Source: Roseiarcus sp963782255
Lineage (GTDB): Bacteria; Pseudomonadota; Alphaproteobacteria; Rhizobiales; Beijerinckiaceae
DNA length: 64,000 nt
Direction of reading: 5' to 3'
Assembly: GCA_963782255.1 (NCBI GenBank)
Contig: CAWAIS010000002.1
Coordinates: 62,001-126,000 of the forward strand
Numbering within the stretch: the stretch's first letter is position 1; the number at the start of each line of letters is the position of its first letter. Shown piece after piece: positions 21,952-29,783 of this stretch. The translations under genes and the position numbers were made by a program. Below the pieces are notes generated by a model, which did no database searches, was not told the origin of the DNA, and saw only the letters and a program-made list of their open reading frames with translations.

Positions 21952-22151
21952 GCGGGGCTTTGGCCACGACGGATGACGCGCTCAGGCCGCTGACAAGCTC
22001 TCAATATTGACACCAATGTATAGCTTAGCGAAACCGACGCGAACCTCAAATATACGGATGTAGACTGGACTGTGGTCGCAGTGAATGTATACTAGACCAT
22101 CTTCACAGCCCGCCGGCGAAGGCCGACGACCCTCCGTTAGGAAACGCTGCC

Positions 22152-22412
22152 ATGCTCAAGAACATTGCCCGCTTCGGCCTTGCCGTCGGCATCGCCGCTT
22201 CGCCCACAGTCGCGCTTGCGCAGACCGGCACCTCGTCGTCATGGGGCTCTTACGGTTCAGGCCCGACTATTCCGACGCAGGCGCTGACGCCCTTCGACCG
22301 CGCTTGGAACGAAGACCATGAGGCCCAGAGCGAAGCGGCAGCCGGAGCGAATTGGGTCCGGAAACACGCCGGCGGGAACCACTTTCGCTGGTCCCACCGG
22401 CGCGAGCCATGA
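22152..22412 (+). CDS. Small secreted protein with signal peptide
   Basis: 86 residues; MLKNIARFGLAVGIAASPTVALAQ is a clear signal peptide with an ALA-Q cleavage site. The mature 62 residues are polar (SSSWGSYGSGPTIPTQ, NWVRKHAGGNHFRWSHR) without cysteine or recognised domain. The gttaggaaacg upstream is only a fair ribosome site. Family unknown. Confidence 0.6.
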   Translation: MLKNIARFGLAVGIAASPTVALAQTGTSSSWGSYGSGPTIPTQALTPFDRAWNEDHEAQSEAAAGANWVRKHAGGNHFRWSHRREP

Positions 22413-22597
22413 TGAGAGCCGCGAAGCCCGCTCTGCGGGCCTGTAAAGCCTCGCTGACACCTTGCGCGACGTCGTCGAGAATATGCTCGGCATGGGCCTT
22501 CCACGTCAGGCGGGCGATCTCGTTAACGGCGGCGCGGATCCCATGACGCCATTGTACGCTGATCACTGTGCAATGGCGTAATTCGGTCATATCGCGC

Positions 22598-22756
22598 AGG
22601 ACCGGCGGCGGCTCGATGGATCGGCCGGCTTTGCAGATACTGCTCATCGATGTTGAGGCCAGACGGATCGACGTCATCGTCGTCTATAAGGTCGATCGGC
22701 TGACCCGATCGCTCGCCGACTTCGCCAAGCTGGTCGAGACGTGCCATCGATCATGA
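22598..22756 (+). pseudogene. Large serine recombinase, internal fragment
   Basis: GGGSMDRPALQILLIDVEARRIDVIVVYKVDRLTRSLADFAKLVE is the alpha-D/E region of recombinases that act at phage or island ends (SGG..MDRPAL, VYKVDRLTRSL). The catalytic Ser lies upstream and is missing; the frame ends soon after at TGA 22754-22756 where FDEHG-type sequence should follow. Confidence 0.8.
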
Positions 22757-23016
22757 CCTTCTCGTCTCTTTCGAACTTATCCATGAAGCTCTCGACCGAT
22801 GCGACCGGAAACTTGCGCCGTCGCATGAACGCCGCTCGCGCATCGATCGCCCATGGCCTTCCGCGCTCGTGCGCCGCGGCAGTCCGTTGTTTGATGACGG
22901 CGAGGCCGGTCGATCAACCGGAAAAAACTAGCGCTGCCTGAGGCGAGGTCCGCGCCAAACGCCTCAACCGCGGCGCGGCGCAAGGGCGCAAGAAGGATGA
23001 ACAGGCCTACAGCCTT
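22757..23016. other. Gap without recognisable gene
   Basis: About 260 bp between the recombinase fragment and the AhpD-like gene. Short open frames on both strands have no recognisable motif. Confidence 0.4.
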
Positions 23017-23361
23017 TCAGGCCAAGGCGTCGAAAGCCGCGAGCGCTTTCGACGCATAGACCGCGCCGGGGCCGCCTCCCATTTCGATTGAGACGCCGAG
23101 GATCTCAACAAGTTCCTCACGGCTTGCCCCATGCTTCTTGGCGTTGGAAACATGGAAAACGATACAGTCCTCACATCCCTGGTGAGTCGCTATGGCGACG
23201 GCGACGAGCTCCTTCAATTTCGCCGGCAAGAGTTCGTCCTTCGACGACTCGGTCATGAGGTTGCGGAACGCGCCAAAGACCTGAGGCGCGGCCTTGGATA
23301 GCGTGAGAAAGCGGCCGTTCATCTCTTTGAGTTCTTCGGCGGCTGTTGCTGGCATTCTCAT
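23017..23361 (-). CDS. Carboxymuconolactone decarboxylase/AhpD-family protein
   Basis: 114 residues matching the small CMD/AhpD helical family: KLKELVAVAIATHQGCEDCIVFHVSNAKKHGASREELVEILGV, including the redox pair in CEDC and the following His of the ECxxC..H proton-relay pattern. Such proteins reduce peroxides or act on lactones; the CxxC favours a peroxidase-type activity. aggag lies directly on the first ATG, so the second in-frame ATG (23355) is the better start. Isolated gene. Confidence 0.88.
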   Translation of the reverse strand: MRMPATAAEELKEMNGRFLTLSKAAPQVFGAFRNLMTESSKDELLPAKLKELVAVAIATHQGCEDCIVFHVSNAKKHGASREELVEILGVSIEMGGGPGAVYASKALAAFDALA

Positions 23362-23394
23362 CTCCTGATTGCGATCGAAGGCCGCTTGCTGTCC

Positions 23395-23528
23395 TCAGCC
23401 GGCGATTTGGGCGAGGATCAGCTCGTTGACCCGTGCGGACTTCTCCATCTCGACCATATGGCCGGCGCCGGAAATGATTTCGGTCTTGACCCGATCGCCG
23501 AGCCCCTTCTGGGTGAACGTCCCGTTCG
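23395..23528 (-). pseudogene. Alpha/beta hydrolase, C-terminal fragment
   Basis: FTQKGLGDRVKTEIISGAGHMVEMEKSARVNELILAQIAG ends at TGA 23395-23397. GAGHMVEMEK carries the catalytic His of the alpha/beta-hydrolase domain seen in acetoin/pyruvate dehydrogenase E2-like and related hydrolases. Upstream residues are replaced by the GNAT gene region, so only the last 44 codons survive. Confidence 0.7.
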
Positions 23529-23542
23529 CCGTCTTCGCCGCG

Positions 23543-24145
23543 TCAGGCGCTGTTCCACTGCTCGCCGTTGATCGCCCGCCACTGGGCGTCGAACAGGGCC
23601 GCGCCCAAGTCGAGCATGTCGCCCGAAGCCTCGCGGATGAGCGACAGCGGGGTCGGCAGGCGGGCCTTCAGACGGCCCTCCTCGAAGGTGAAGTGGGTCT
23701 TGAACTTCTGCGCCAGCATCCGCATGCCGACGCTGTCGGGCAAACAGATGATCTCAATCGTCTCGACCCCGTGGTTGGTCGCAGCGCGCTGGATGCGCTT
23801 GAAAAGCTTCTCACCGATCCCGCGACGACGGTAGGGCTCTTCAACGGAGAAGGCCGCTTCGGCCTGGATGTGGCGGCCGAAAGGCGCCTGCTCGCTCCAG
23901 ATCGCGGAATTGGAGCGCAGTTCCGCCGCCCCGACCATTTGGCCGTCGACATAGGCTCCGTAAAGAAGATCCCCTCGCCCGGAGCAATGTTCGGCATAAT
24001 GCACAAGGGAATCGTCCGACATGCCCGCGCCAAAACGCTGATGCCGGCTCCGTGGGTCAAGACGCAGCAGATGGTCGCGAAAGGCTTCCATGTCCGAAGG
24101 CCAAAGCCGCCGGATTTCTACATTGGATGACTTGGTGTTGCTCAT
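23543..24145 (-). CDS. GNAT-family N-acetyltransferase
   Basis: 200 residues. The GNAT core shows VGAAELRS, the beta-4 AFSVEEPYRRRGIGEKLFKRI with the acetyl-CoA pyrophosphate loop (RRRGIG), and the following IEIICLPDS..GMRMLAQKF. The substrate, small molecule or protein, cannot be told. gagga precedes the ATG at 24145. It appears intact and monocistronic. Confidence 0.9.
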   Translation of the reverse strand: MSNTKSSNVEIRRLWPSDMEAFRDHLLRLDPRSRHQRFGAGMSDDSLVHYAEHCSGRGDLLYGAYVDGQMVGAAELRSNSAIWSEQAPFGRHIQAEAAFSVEEPYRRRGIGEKLFKRIQRAATNHGVETIEIICLPDSVGMRMLAQKFKTHFTFEEGRLKARLPTPLSLIREASGDMLDLGAALFDAQWRAINGEQWNSA

Positions 24146-24329
24146 GTGTCCTCGCCGTCCGCGTCACCGCGCTTGGACTTGCGCCACTCGCGTCCGCCAT
24201 TGAGACGGTAGGGGAGAAATTCGAGAGAGGGGAGCCTCGGAAACCACTCACTCGACGGGGCCGCGCACCGTAGCGACTTCAGATCGAATGACCCGATTGC
24301 GCGACGGCGACGCGACAGGGGCGATCAAC

Positions 24330-24678
24330 CCTTGCGTTACACGGCGCCGAGGTGGCGCGCATGGTCGGCGAGATCGCTACGCGCCGTGCGCTGTCCAAGG
24401 AGCTTGTCGAGGGCGTGAGCAAGCGCACCGGCGGCGTTCCGCTGTTCGTCGAGGAAGTCACGCGCCTGCTCTTAGAGGGCGGCGCGCAGGCGATCCCGCC
24501 GACCTTGCAGCAATCGCTCGCCGCGCGGCTCGATCGGCTCGGTCCCGCGCGGGAGATCGCGCAGATCGGCGCCGTGCTGGGCAGGAGTTTTTCCTATGCG
24601 CTGTTGCATGCTGTCGCCGGTCTCGGCGAGGCCGGCGCCACAGGCCTCGACGAAGCCGCGCTGCAGTCGGCTTTGTAG
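24330..24678 (+). pseudogene. Adenylate cyclase with AAA-ATPase region, internal fragment
   Basis: MVGEIATRRALSKELVEG..RTGGVPLFVEEVTRLLLEG..IPPTLQQSLAARLDRLGPAREIAQIGAVLGRSFSY is the STAND/AAA ATPase middle of class III cyclase-ATPase-TPR proteins common in this order. Cyclase and TPR parts are missing and a TAG ends it at 24678, directly before an IS6 fragment. Confidence 0.8.
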
Positions 24679-24681
24679 CGG

Positions 24682-24812
24682 CTCGCCGGGATCTGGCATC
24701 TTGACGAGGTCTATCTGAAAAACGATGGGCGCATGGTTCACCTGTGGCGCGCCGTCGAGGCCGAGGGCGCGGTTCTGGATGTGCTGGTCCAGTCCAAGCG
24801 CAACAAGCACGC
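24682..24812 (+). pseudogene. IS6-family transposase, internal fragment
   Basis: WHLDEVYLKNDGRMVHLWRAVEAEGAVLDVLVQSKRNKHAA is the first-Asp region of the IS6 (IS26-like) DDE domain. Only about 42 codons remain; it differs in sequence from the IS6 pieces at 36.7 and 47.8 kb, so several IS6 lineages have passed through. Confidence 0.85.
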
Positions 24813-25053
24813 CGCGGCGCCCAACGGGGGCACAGAGTTGGTCCACCCGATCGTATCGTAGGCTATCCAATTGCACTTATGGCATGCGCGGTGACGTTGG
24901 CAAAAGCTCGATTGATGACTCCCTTCCGGGGCATTGCCAGGCCGCCTCCAGCAGCGGTAGCTTTGGACTATGAGCAACCCTTCGGCTTCAGGGGATGCGG
25001 TAATGCGCAGTGCGGTCGGAGCAGTTGCGAAAACGCGACGAGGAAAAATCCGA

Positions 25054-25463
25054 TGCAGGATTTGATTGAAGACTATGTAAGCAATCTGAACAAACTCCGC
25101 GACGTGTTCCATAACGAGCTCACTGCCACCGCGGAAGAGCTGTCAAAGGCAATGGCCCTCTACGCTCTTCGCAGTGAAGCGGCACTGGCATCGTTCATGG
25201 AGAACGTTTCGGCTCGTGGCGTGGAGTTCGAAGCGTCGGCGGTGGCGAGGCTCAATCAGTTCCGCGGTCTTCCGGCACACGGCGGTCTGCCGGACGTCGC
25301 TGGCGGACCGCTCGCGCATACCCAAACAAATGCCGATTTGGTGGGAATCGCGGCAGTTGCAGAGCGGGCGGTCGCGGATGGTCTGCATGTCGAGAACGAT
25401 GAGGATCGCAAGCCGCAGCCGGGCCGCTTGATTACACTTGTTAAATCAGAGCCGGCCGCTTGA
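25054..25463 (+). CDS. Hypothetical protein, predicted helical
   Basis: 136 residues from the ATG at 25054, preceded by gaggaaa at 25041. The N-terminal half (MQDLIEDYVSNLNKLRDVF..LTATAEELSKAMALYALRSEAALASFM) should be alpha-helical and phasin-like in composition, the C-terminal half polar. No signal or membrane span. I do not recognise the family. Confidence 0.6.
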
Positions 25464-25639
25464 AGCATCTCACCTCCAGCTTCAGGAGGGACGCGACGAA
25501 AGGCGCACACACAGGACCAACGATGGATCTGCGCCTTCGGTCAGGCACCGGATCATCGCCTGGGTCAGCGCTTCTTCGAGCGACCGGGCCGCCTCGGGAT
25601 GCGCGAGAACCGCGGGAGCGCTCGCAGCCAGCTTCGGAG

Positions 25640-25770
25640 AGCGCACACTTACTGGAATGGCTGGATTGGAGCTACCCGGTTTTGCAGCGGCACTGCGAAA
25701 TCCGCGACGGGCAGGTTCACATCCCAGAGGCGCCGGGCGTAGGCATCGAGTGGGATGAGAAGGTGGTCGC
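25640..25770 (+). pseudogene. Mandelate racemase/enolase-superfamily C-terminal fragment
   Basis: HLLEWLDWSYPVL..IRDGQVHIPEAPGVGIEWDEKVV is the typical last 45 residues of mandelate racemase/muconate-lactonizing enzymes (IPxxPGxGIEWD). The barrel with the metal ligands is absent. Confidence 0.7.
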
Positions 25771-25980
25771 AGCCAGCCAGGTTAGCTTGGGTTTAAGGAC
25801 GAGTTCGCGGACGAAGATCTCGCGGTCCGAATAGACCGAATGAACCATCAGATCGGTTCACGCTCACCTGCAGGAGTGACCCGCCGATGAAATGATCGGC
25901 GAATTCTTCGGCCCCGCCGGGCTCGTCGCCGGTTCGGGGCTCGCGGTGGTGACGGCGACCGCGCCGTCAAAACCGAGAGG

Positions 25981-26358
25981 ATGAGCCCGATGAATTCCCC
26001 TGCCAAACTTACTGACACGCAATTTGCGATTCTGTCCGAGGCGTCAGAACGCAAGGATCGCTGCCTCATCGCGCCGAAGACCCTGAAAGTCGCCGCGGCG
26101 CAGAAGGTCGCGACCAAGCTTCGGAAGGCGGGCCTGGCGCGCGAGATCAAAGCGAAAGGCGGAATGGAAGCCTGGCGACGCGACGAGGAAACGGGCCAAG
26201 CGTATTCGTTGAAACTGACTGACGCGGGACTGAAGGCCATCGCGGCCAATGAGCGCGGCTCGCAATCCATACCCAGCACGGCCGTTCCGCAGAACACGAA
26301 CGAGGATTCGTCGAAAGCGAAGACCGCAGCAAATATAGCGGCGGCCCGGAGCGCATAG
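25981..26358 (+). CDS. DUF3489 protein, N-terminal half only
   Basis: 125 codons matching the N-terminal half of the complete DUF3489 protein at 42690 (LTDTQFAILSEASERKDRCL.., AWRRDEETGQAYSLKLTDAGLKAIAAN). The C-terminal DUF3489 helix-turn-helix core is missing; the frame ends at TAG 26356-26358 just before the IS21 element. A second ATG (25990) is an alternative start. Role unknown; it usually accompanies DUF2924 and recombinase genes. Confidence 0.75.
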   Translation: MSPMNSPAKLTDTQFAILSEASERKDRCLIAPKTLKVAAAQKVATKLRKAGLAREIKAKGGMEAWRRDEETGQAYSLKLTDAGLKAIAANERGSQSIPSTAVPQNTNEDSSKAKTAANIAAARSA

Positions 26359-26505
26359 GCAGTGCGACTTTGACTCATCGCATCGGTTAGCTGTGTTTCG
26401 GCGTGCAATTTTGACCCCCTAGCCGGGGGGATCGGCGTCCAAAATTGACCCCCTAGTTTTCGCTCTGTTCGGCTGCCCGCGTTTGTGTGACGCGGGCGGT
26501 GGGGG

Positions 26506-28002
26506 ATGCTGGTTGTGGAGACGATCGCCCGGATACGGCGCGAGCATTTATCCAGGGGCAAGTCGATCAAGGAGATCGCCCGCGATCTGAAGATATCGCG
26601 CAATACTGTTCGGAAGATTCTACGCTCGGGCGAGACATCTTTTTCCTACGAGCGAGAGGTCCAGCCACGCCCGAAGTTGGGACGCTGGAAGGCCGACATC
26701 GATCGGATGTTGACGAAGAATGCCGACGCGCCAGCGCGCGAACGTCTGACGCTGATCCGGCTATTCGAGGAGTTGCGGGCGCTGGGCTATGAAGGCGGCT
26801 ACGACGCCGTCCGACGCTACGCCAAGATCTGGAGCCGCGAGCACTCGAGCCAGTCGGCTACCGCCTACGTTCCGTTGTCGTTTGCGCAGGGCGAGGCCTA
26901 CCAGTTCGACTGGAGCCACGAGATCGTCGTGATGAGCGGCGTGACAACGACCTTGAAGGTCGCGCATGTCCGCCTCTGCCACAGCCGAATGATGTTCGTA
27001 CGCGCCTATCCGCGCGAGACCCAGGAAATGGTGTTCGACGCGCACGATCGGGCGTTTGCGTTCTTCAAGGGCGCCTGCACGCGCGGCATCTACGACAACA
27101 TGAAGACGGCGGTCGACACGATCTTCGTCGGCAAGGATCGGCAATACAATCGCCGCTTCCTGCAAATGTGTTCGCACCATCTCGTCGACCCTGTCGCCTG
27201 CACGCCGGCGTCAGGCTGGGAGAAAGGCCAGGTGGAGAACCAGGTCGGCCTTGTTCGTGAGCGCTTCTTCACGCCACGGCTGCGGTTCAAGACGTACGAT
27301 GAGTTGAACGCCTGGCTCATGGACAGGTGCATCGCCTACGCCAAGGCCCACCCGCACCCCGAACGCCCCGAGCAGACCGTATGGGAGGTCTTCGAGGAAG
27401 AGCGGCCCAAGCTCATCGCTTATCGCGGTCGCTTCGACGGGTTCCATGCGCAACAAGCCTCGGTGTCGAAGACGTGCCTGGTGCGGTTCGACAACAACAA
27501 ATACTCGGTCAGCGCCAGCGCAGTCGGTCGTCCAGTCGAGGTCCATGCCTACGCCGATCGCATCGTCGTCCGCCAGGATGGGCGTATCGTCGCAGAGCAT
27601 CCCCGCAACTACGGTCGCGGCGAGACAGTCTACGATCCCTGGCACTATGTTCCGGTCCTGGCCCGCAAGCCTGGAGCCCTGCGCAACGGCGCTCCGTTCA
27701 AGGATTGGGTGCTGCCGGCGGCGCTCGAGCGGGTTCGACGCAAGCTCGCCGAATCCGATGATGGCGACCGCCAGATGGTCGCCATCCTGGCCACCGTGCT
27801 CACCGATGGATTGCCGGCGGTGGAAGCCGCCTGCGCTCAGGCGATGTCAGAGGGCGTCCATTCGTCCGACGTGATCATCAACATCCTCGCGCGCCAACGC
27901 GATCCTGGACCTGTTGCGCCCATCTTCACCCCGGATGCGCTGAGGCTCCGACATGCGCCGGTCGCTGACTGCGCGAGATACGACCAGCTCAGGAGGGCAT
28001 GA
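26506..28002 (+). CDS. istA: IS21 transposase IstA
   Basis: 498 residues. N-terminal helix-turn-helix (SIKEIARDLKISRNTVRKIL), rve integrase core with the first Asp in YQFDWSHEIV, the second in CTRGIYDNMKTAVD and Glu in GWEKGQVENQVG, and a C-terminal beta domain (VSASAVGRPVEVHAYADRIVV). The ATG is at 26506; the stop overlaps istB by ATGA. Forms the transposition complex with IstB. Confidence 0.96.
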   Translation: MLVVETIARIRREHLSRGKSIKEIARDLKISRNTVRKILRSGETSFSYEREVQPRPKLGRWKADIDRMLTKNADAPARERLTLIRLFEELRALGYEGGYDAVRRYAKIWSREHSSQSATAYVPLSFAQGEAYQFDWSHEIVVMSGVTTTLKVAHVRLCHSRMMFVRAYPRETQEMVFDAHDRAFAFFKGACTRGIYDNMKTAVDTIFVGKDRQYNRRFLQMCSHHLVDPVACTPASGWEKGQVENQVGLVRERFFTPRLRFKTYDELNAWLMDRCIAYAKAHPHPERPEQTVWEVFEEERPKLIAYRGRFDGFHAQQASVSKTCLVRFDNNKYSVSASAVGRPVEVHAYADRIVVRQDGRIVAEHPRNYGRGETVYDPWHYVPVLARKPGALRNGAPFKDWVLPAALERVRRKLAESDDGDRQMVAILATVLTDGLPAVEAACAQAMSEGVHSSDVIINILARQRDPGPVAPIFTPDALRLRHAPVADCARYDQLRRA

Positions 28003-28733
28003 CCATGGAGAGAACCGAAGTCCTCGAAATGATGGGCGAACTGAAGCTCTATGGGATGAAAAGCGCATACGACGAGACGCTCGCCACCGCGCTCAAGCGC
28101 AAGCATGAGCCCCAGCAACTGGTCGGCGATCTGCTCAAGGCCGAGATATCGGAGAAGCAGGCGCGTTCGATCCGATACCAGCTCACGACCGCCAAGCTGC
28201 CGCTCGCCAAGGATGTGAACGACTTTGCGTTCAAAGACACGCTGATCAATGAGAACCTGGTGCGCGATCTTGCCAGCGGTGTGTTCGTTGCTCAGCAACG
28301 CAACGTCGTCCTGGTTGGCGGAACCGGCACCGGCAAGACCCACCTGGCGATCGCGATCGCACGAAGCTGTATCCGCGCCGGATCGCGAGGCCGCTTTTTC
28401 AACACCGTCGATCTCGTCAACCGGCTAGAAGCCGAGGGTCGATCTGGCCGTCAAGGGCGGCTCGCCGATTATCTCACGCGGCTCGACTTCATCGTTCTCG
28501 ACGAGCTCGGCTATCTTCCGTTCGCGCAGTCCGGCGGCCAGCTCCTGTTCCACTTGATCAGCCGTCTCTACGAACGCACGTCGATCATCGTCACAACAAA
28601 TCTCGCCTTCGGTGAATGGCCCAGCGTCTTTGGCGACCCAAAGATGACCACCGCGCTCCTGGATCGTCTCACGCATCACTGTGACATCGTCGAGACCGGC
28701 AACGAGAGTTGGCGCTTCAAGAACCGCGCCTGA
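27999..28733 (+). CDS. istB: IS21 helper ATPase IstB
   Basis: 244 residues, DnaA/DnaC-like AAA+ protein: Walker A GGTGTGKTHLAIAIA near residue 105, Walker B FIVLDELGYLPF, sensor region SIIVTTNLAFGEW. It assembles on DNA and recruits IstA. Translation coupled to istA by ATGA. An identical copy lies inverted at 45791-46525. Confidence 0.96.
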   Translation: MTMERTEVLEMMGELKLYGMKSAYDETLATALKRKHEPQQLVGDLLKAEISEKQARSIRYQLTTAKLPLAKDVNDFAFKDTLINENLVRDLASGVFVAQQRNVVLVGGTGTGKTHLAIAIARSCIRAGSRGRFFNTVDLVNRLEAEGRSGRQGRLADYLTRLDFIVLDELGYLPFAQSGGQLLFHLISRLYERTSIIVTTNLAFGEWPSVFGDPKMTTALLDRLTHHCDIVETGNESWRFKNRA

Positions 28734-28966
28734 GCTCTAGATCGTTCCTCACCCCCCCGCGCTCGCCCCGGCTGCGCAACCCCGACCAGCTCCGCCGGGG
28801 CAAGCGCTGCCGTCAGTGCGACATCAGGGGGGTCAATTTTGCACGCCGATCGGGGGTCAGTTTTGTGAGCCGATTGACAGTTAGCGCCTCCAGCCCCGAC
28901 GCGGTCACCAAATTCGGATGCGGCGAGATTGGCCGATCCGGCAGCTCGACCTCCGCAGCGGTTTAA

Positions 28967-29783
28967 GCGCTTTCTTCCCGGGTGAAGGCAACACTCACTG
29001 TTACAACCTTTCCTTCTCAAGGTTATCGCTGCCGCGTCGGGCAACGTTTCGAGGCCAAGCTCTCATACAAGGAGAGCCGTTGCTTTGGAGATTGAGCCCC
29101 GAACGTCATAGAGCGCTCTGTCCCGTCTTTTCAACGAGGGAATAAGAGCTGGCCTCGATCTCCGAAGCAATCGCCGTCCAAAAGCCGCCTCTTGCGCTTC
29201 GCCGCTGTCGGGGGAACCGCGTTGTCAAAAAGGTCGCGCCTAACCCTAATCAGAACCAGCGTGCTCAATCCATCGGCAAACGTAAGGCTTGTCGTCTTTT
29301 CCGAGTATCCTGGCTGCTGGTGCAGCGGTGCCTGGGAGCGCGCCTTTGTGGACGACAGTCGCTTCGAGGCGAGATACCGCAGGGGCGATCACAGAAACGT
29401 TCGGCTTGTAAATTAGGATGAAGGTCGCGGCGGCCGCAAGACGGTGCAGCAGCGGCGGGGAAGCTTTTCTCATGTCGGCTTTTGGAGACGCACCTCCTGC
29501 TATCCCAATCCGGATTTCGCTGGAAGTCGTCGAGAGTCAGAGTCTGGGTTTACGGAGCGGGTTGCGCCAACGCCTCAACCTCCGGCAGTGGCCTATGCGA
29601 GCCGGGGCGGGCGCGGGTGCATGCAGACGAAGCGCCTGCTAGAACAGGCATCCGAATAGGCGGATTGAGACCTATGCCGCGCGGCGGACCGAAAAGGACG
29701 AGCTGGAAGCTTGGCCCGAGGCGGGTAGCCCCGGCGGTCGGCAAGGACAATGCTGTGAGCATTCGGTCATTCCCAGCATCGCC
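28967..29783. other. Gap of about 0.8 kb without a supported gene
   Basis: A minus-strand 75-codon frame at 29246-29473 has a hydrophobic start (LAAAATFILIY) and a plausible continuation, resembling the N-terminus of a membrane-anchored adaptor, but has no homology I recognise. A plus-strand segment around 29560-29760 is also open with no motif. Probably gene debris upstream of the glycosidase gene. Confidence 0.4.

Larger units (their letters stand above)
26392..28879 (+). mobile_element. IS21-family insertion sequence, complete (2488 bp)
   Basis: Ends begin tgt and finish aca, with related terminal sequences (tgtgtttcggcgtgcaat on the left; tgtcaatcggctcacaaa on the right strand) and internal copies of the same motif (cggcgtccaaaattgacc at the left, cggcgtgcaaaattgacc at the right), the multiple-terminal-repeat design of IS21. 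The 6-bp gttagc is duplicated at 26386-26391 and 28880-28885. istA and istB are both intact. Confidence 0.92.
26345..28966 (-). pseudogene. GreA/GreB-like elongation factor remnant split by IS21
   Basis: Joining 28966-28886 to 26391-26345 across the element with one gttagc copy reads ELPDRPISPHPNLVTASGLEALTDAMSQSRTAY on the minus strand. The PISPHPNLVT..GL motif opens GreA/GreB-like and nucleoside-diphosphate-kinase-regulator proteins. Both ends of the gene are lost, so it was already a fragment when or before IS21 arrived. Confidence 0.6.

Noticed and set aside
22407..22591. Minus-strand frame (GIRAAVNEIARLTWKAHAEHIL..)
   Set aside because: Reads like protein but has no recognisable motif or start signal; too short to support.
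28967..29783. Membrane-adaptor gene at 29246-29473
   Set aside because: A hydrophobic start alone is insufficient and nothing downstream supports an operon.
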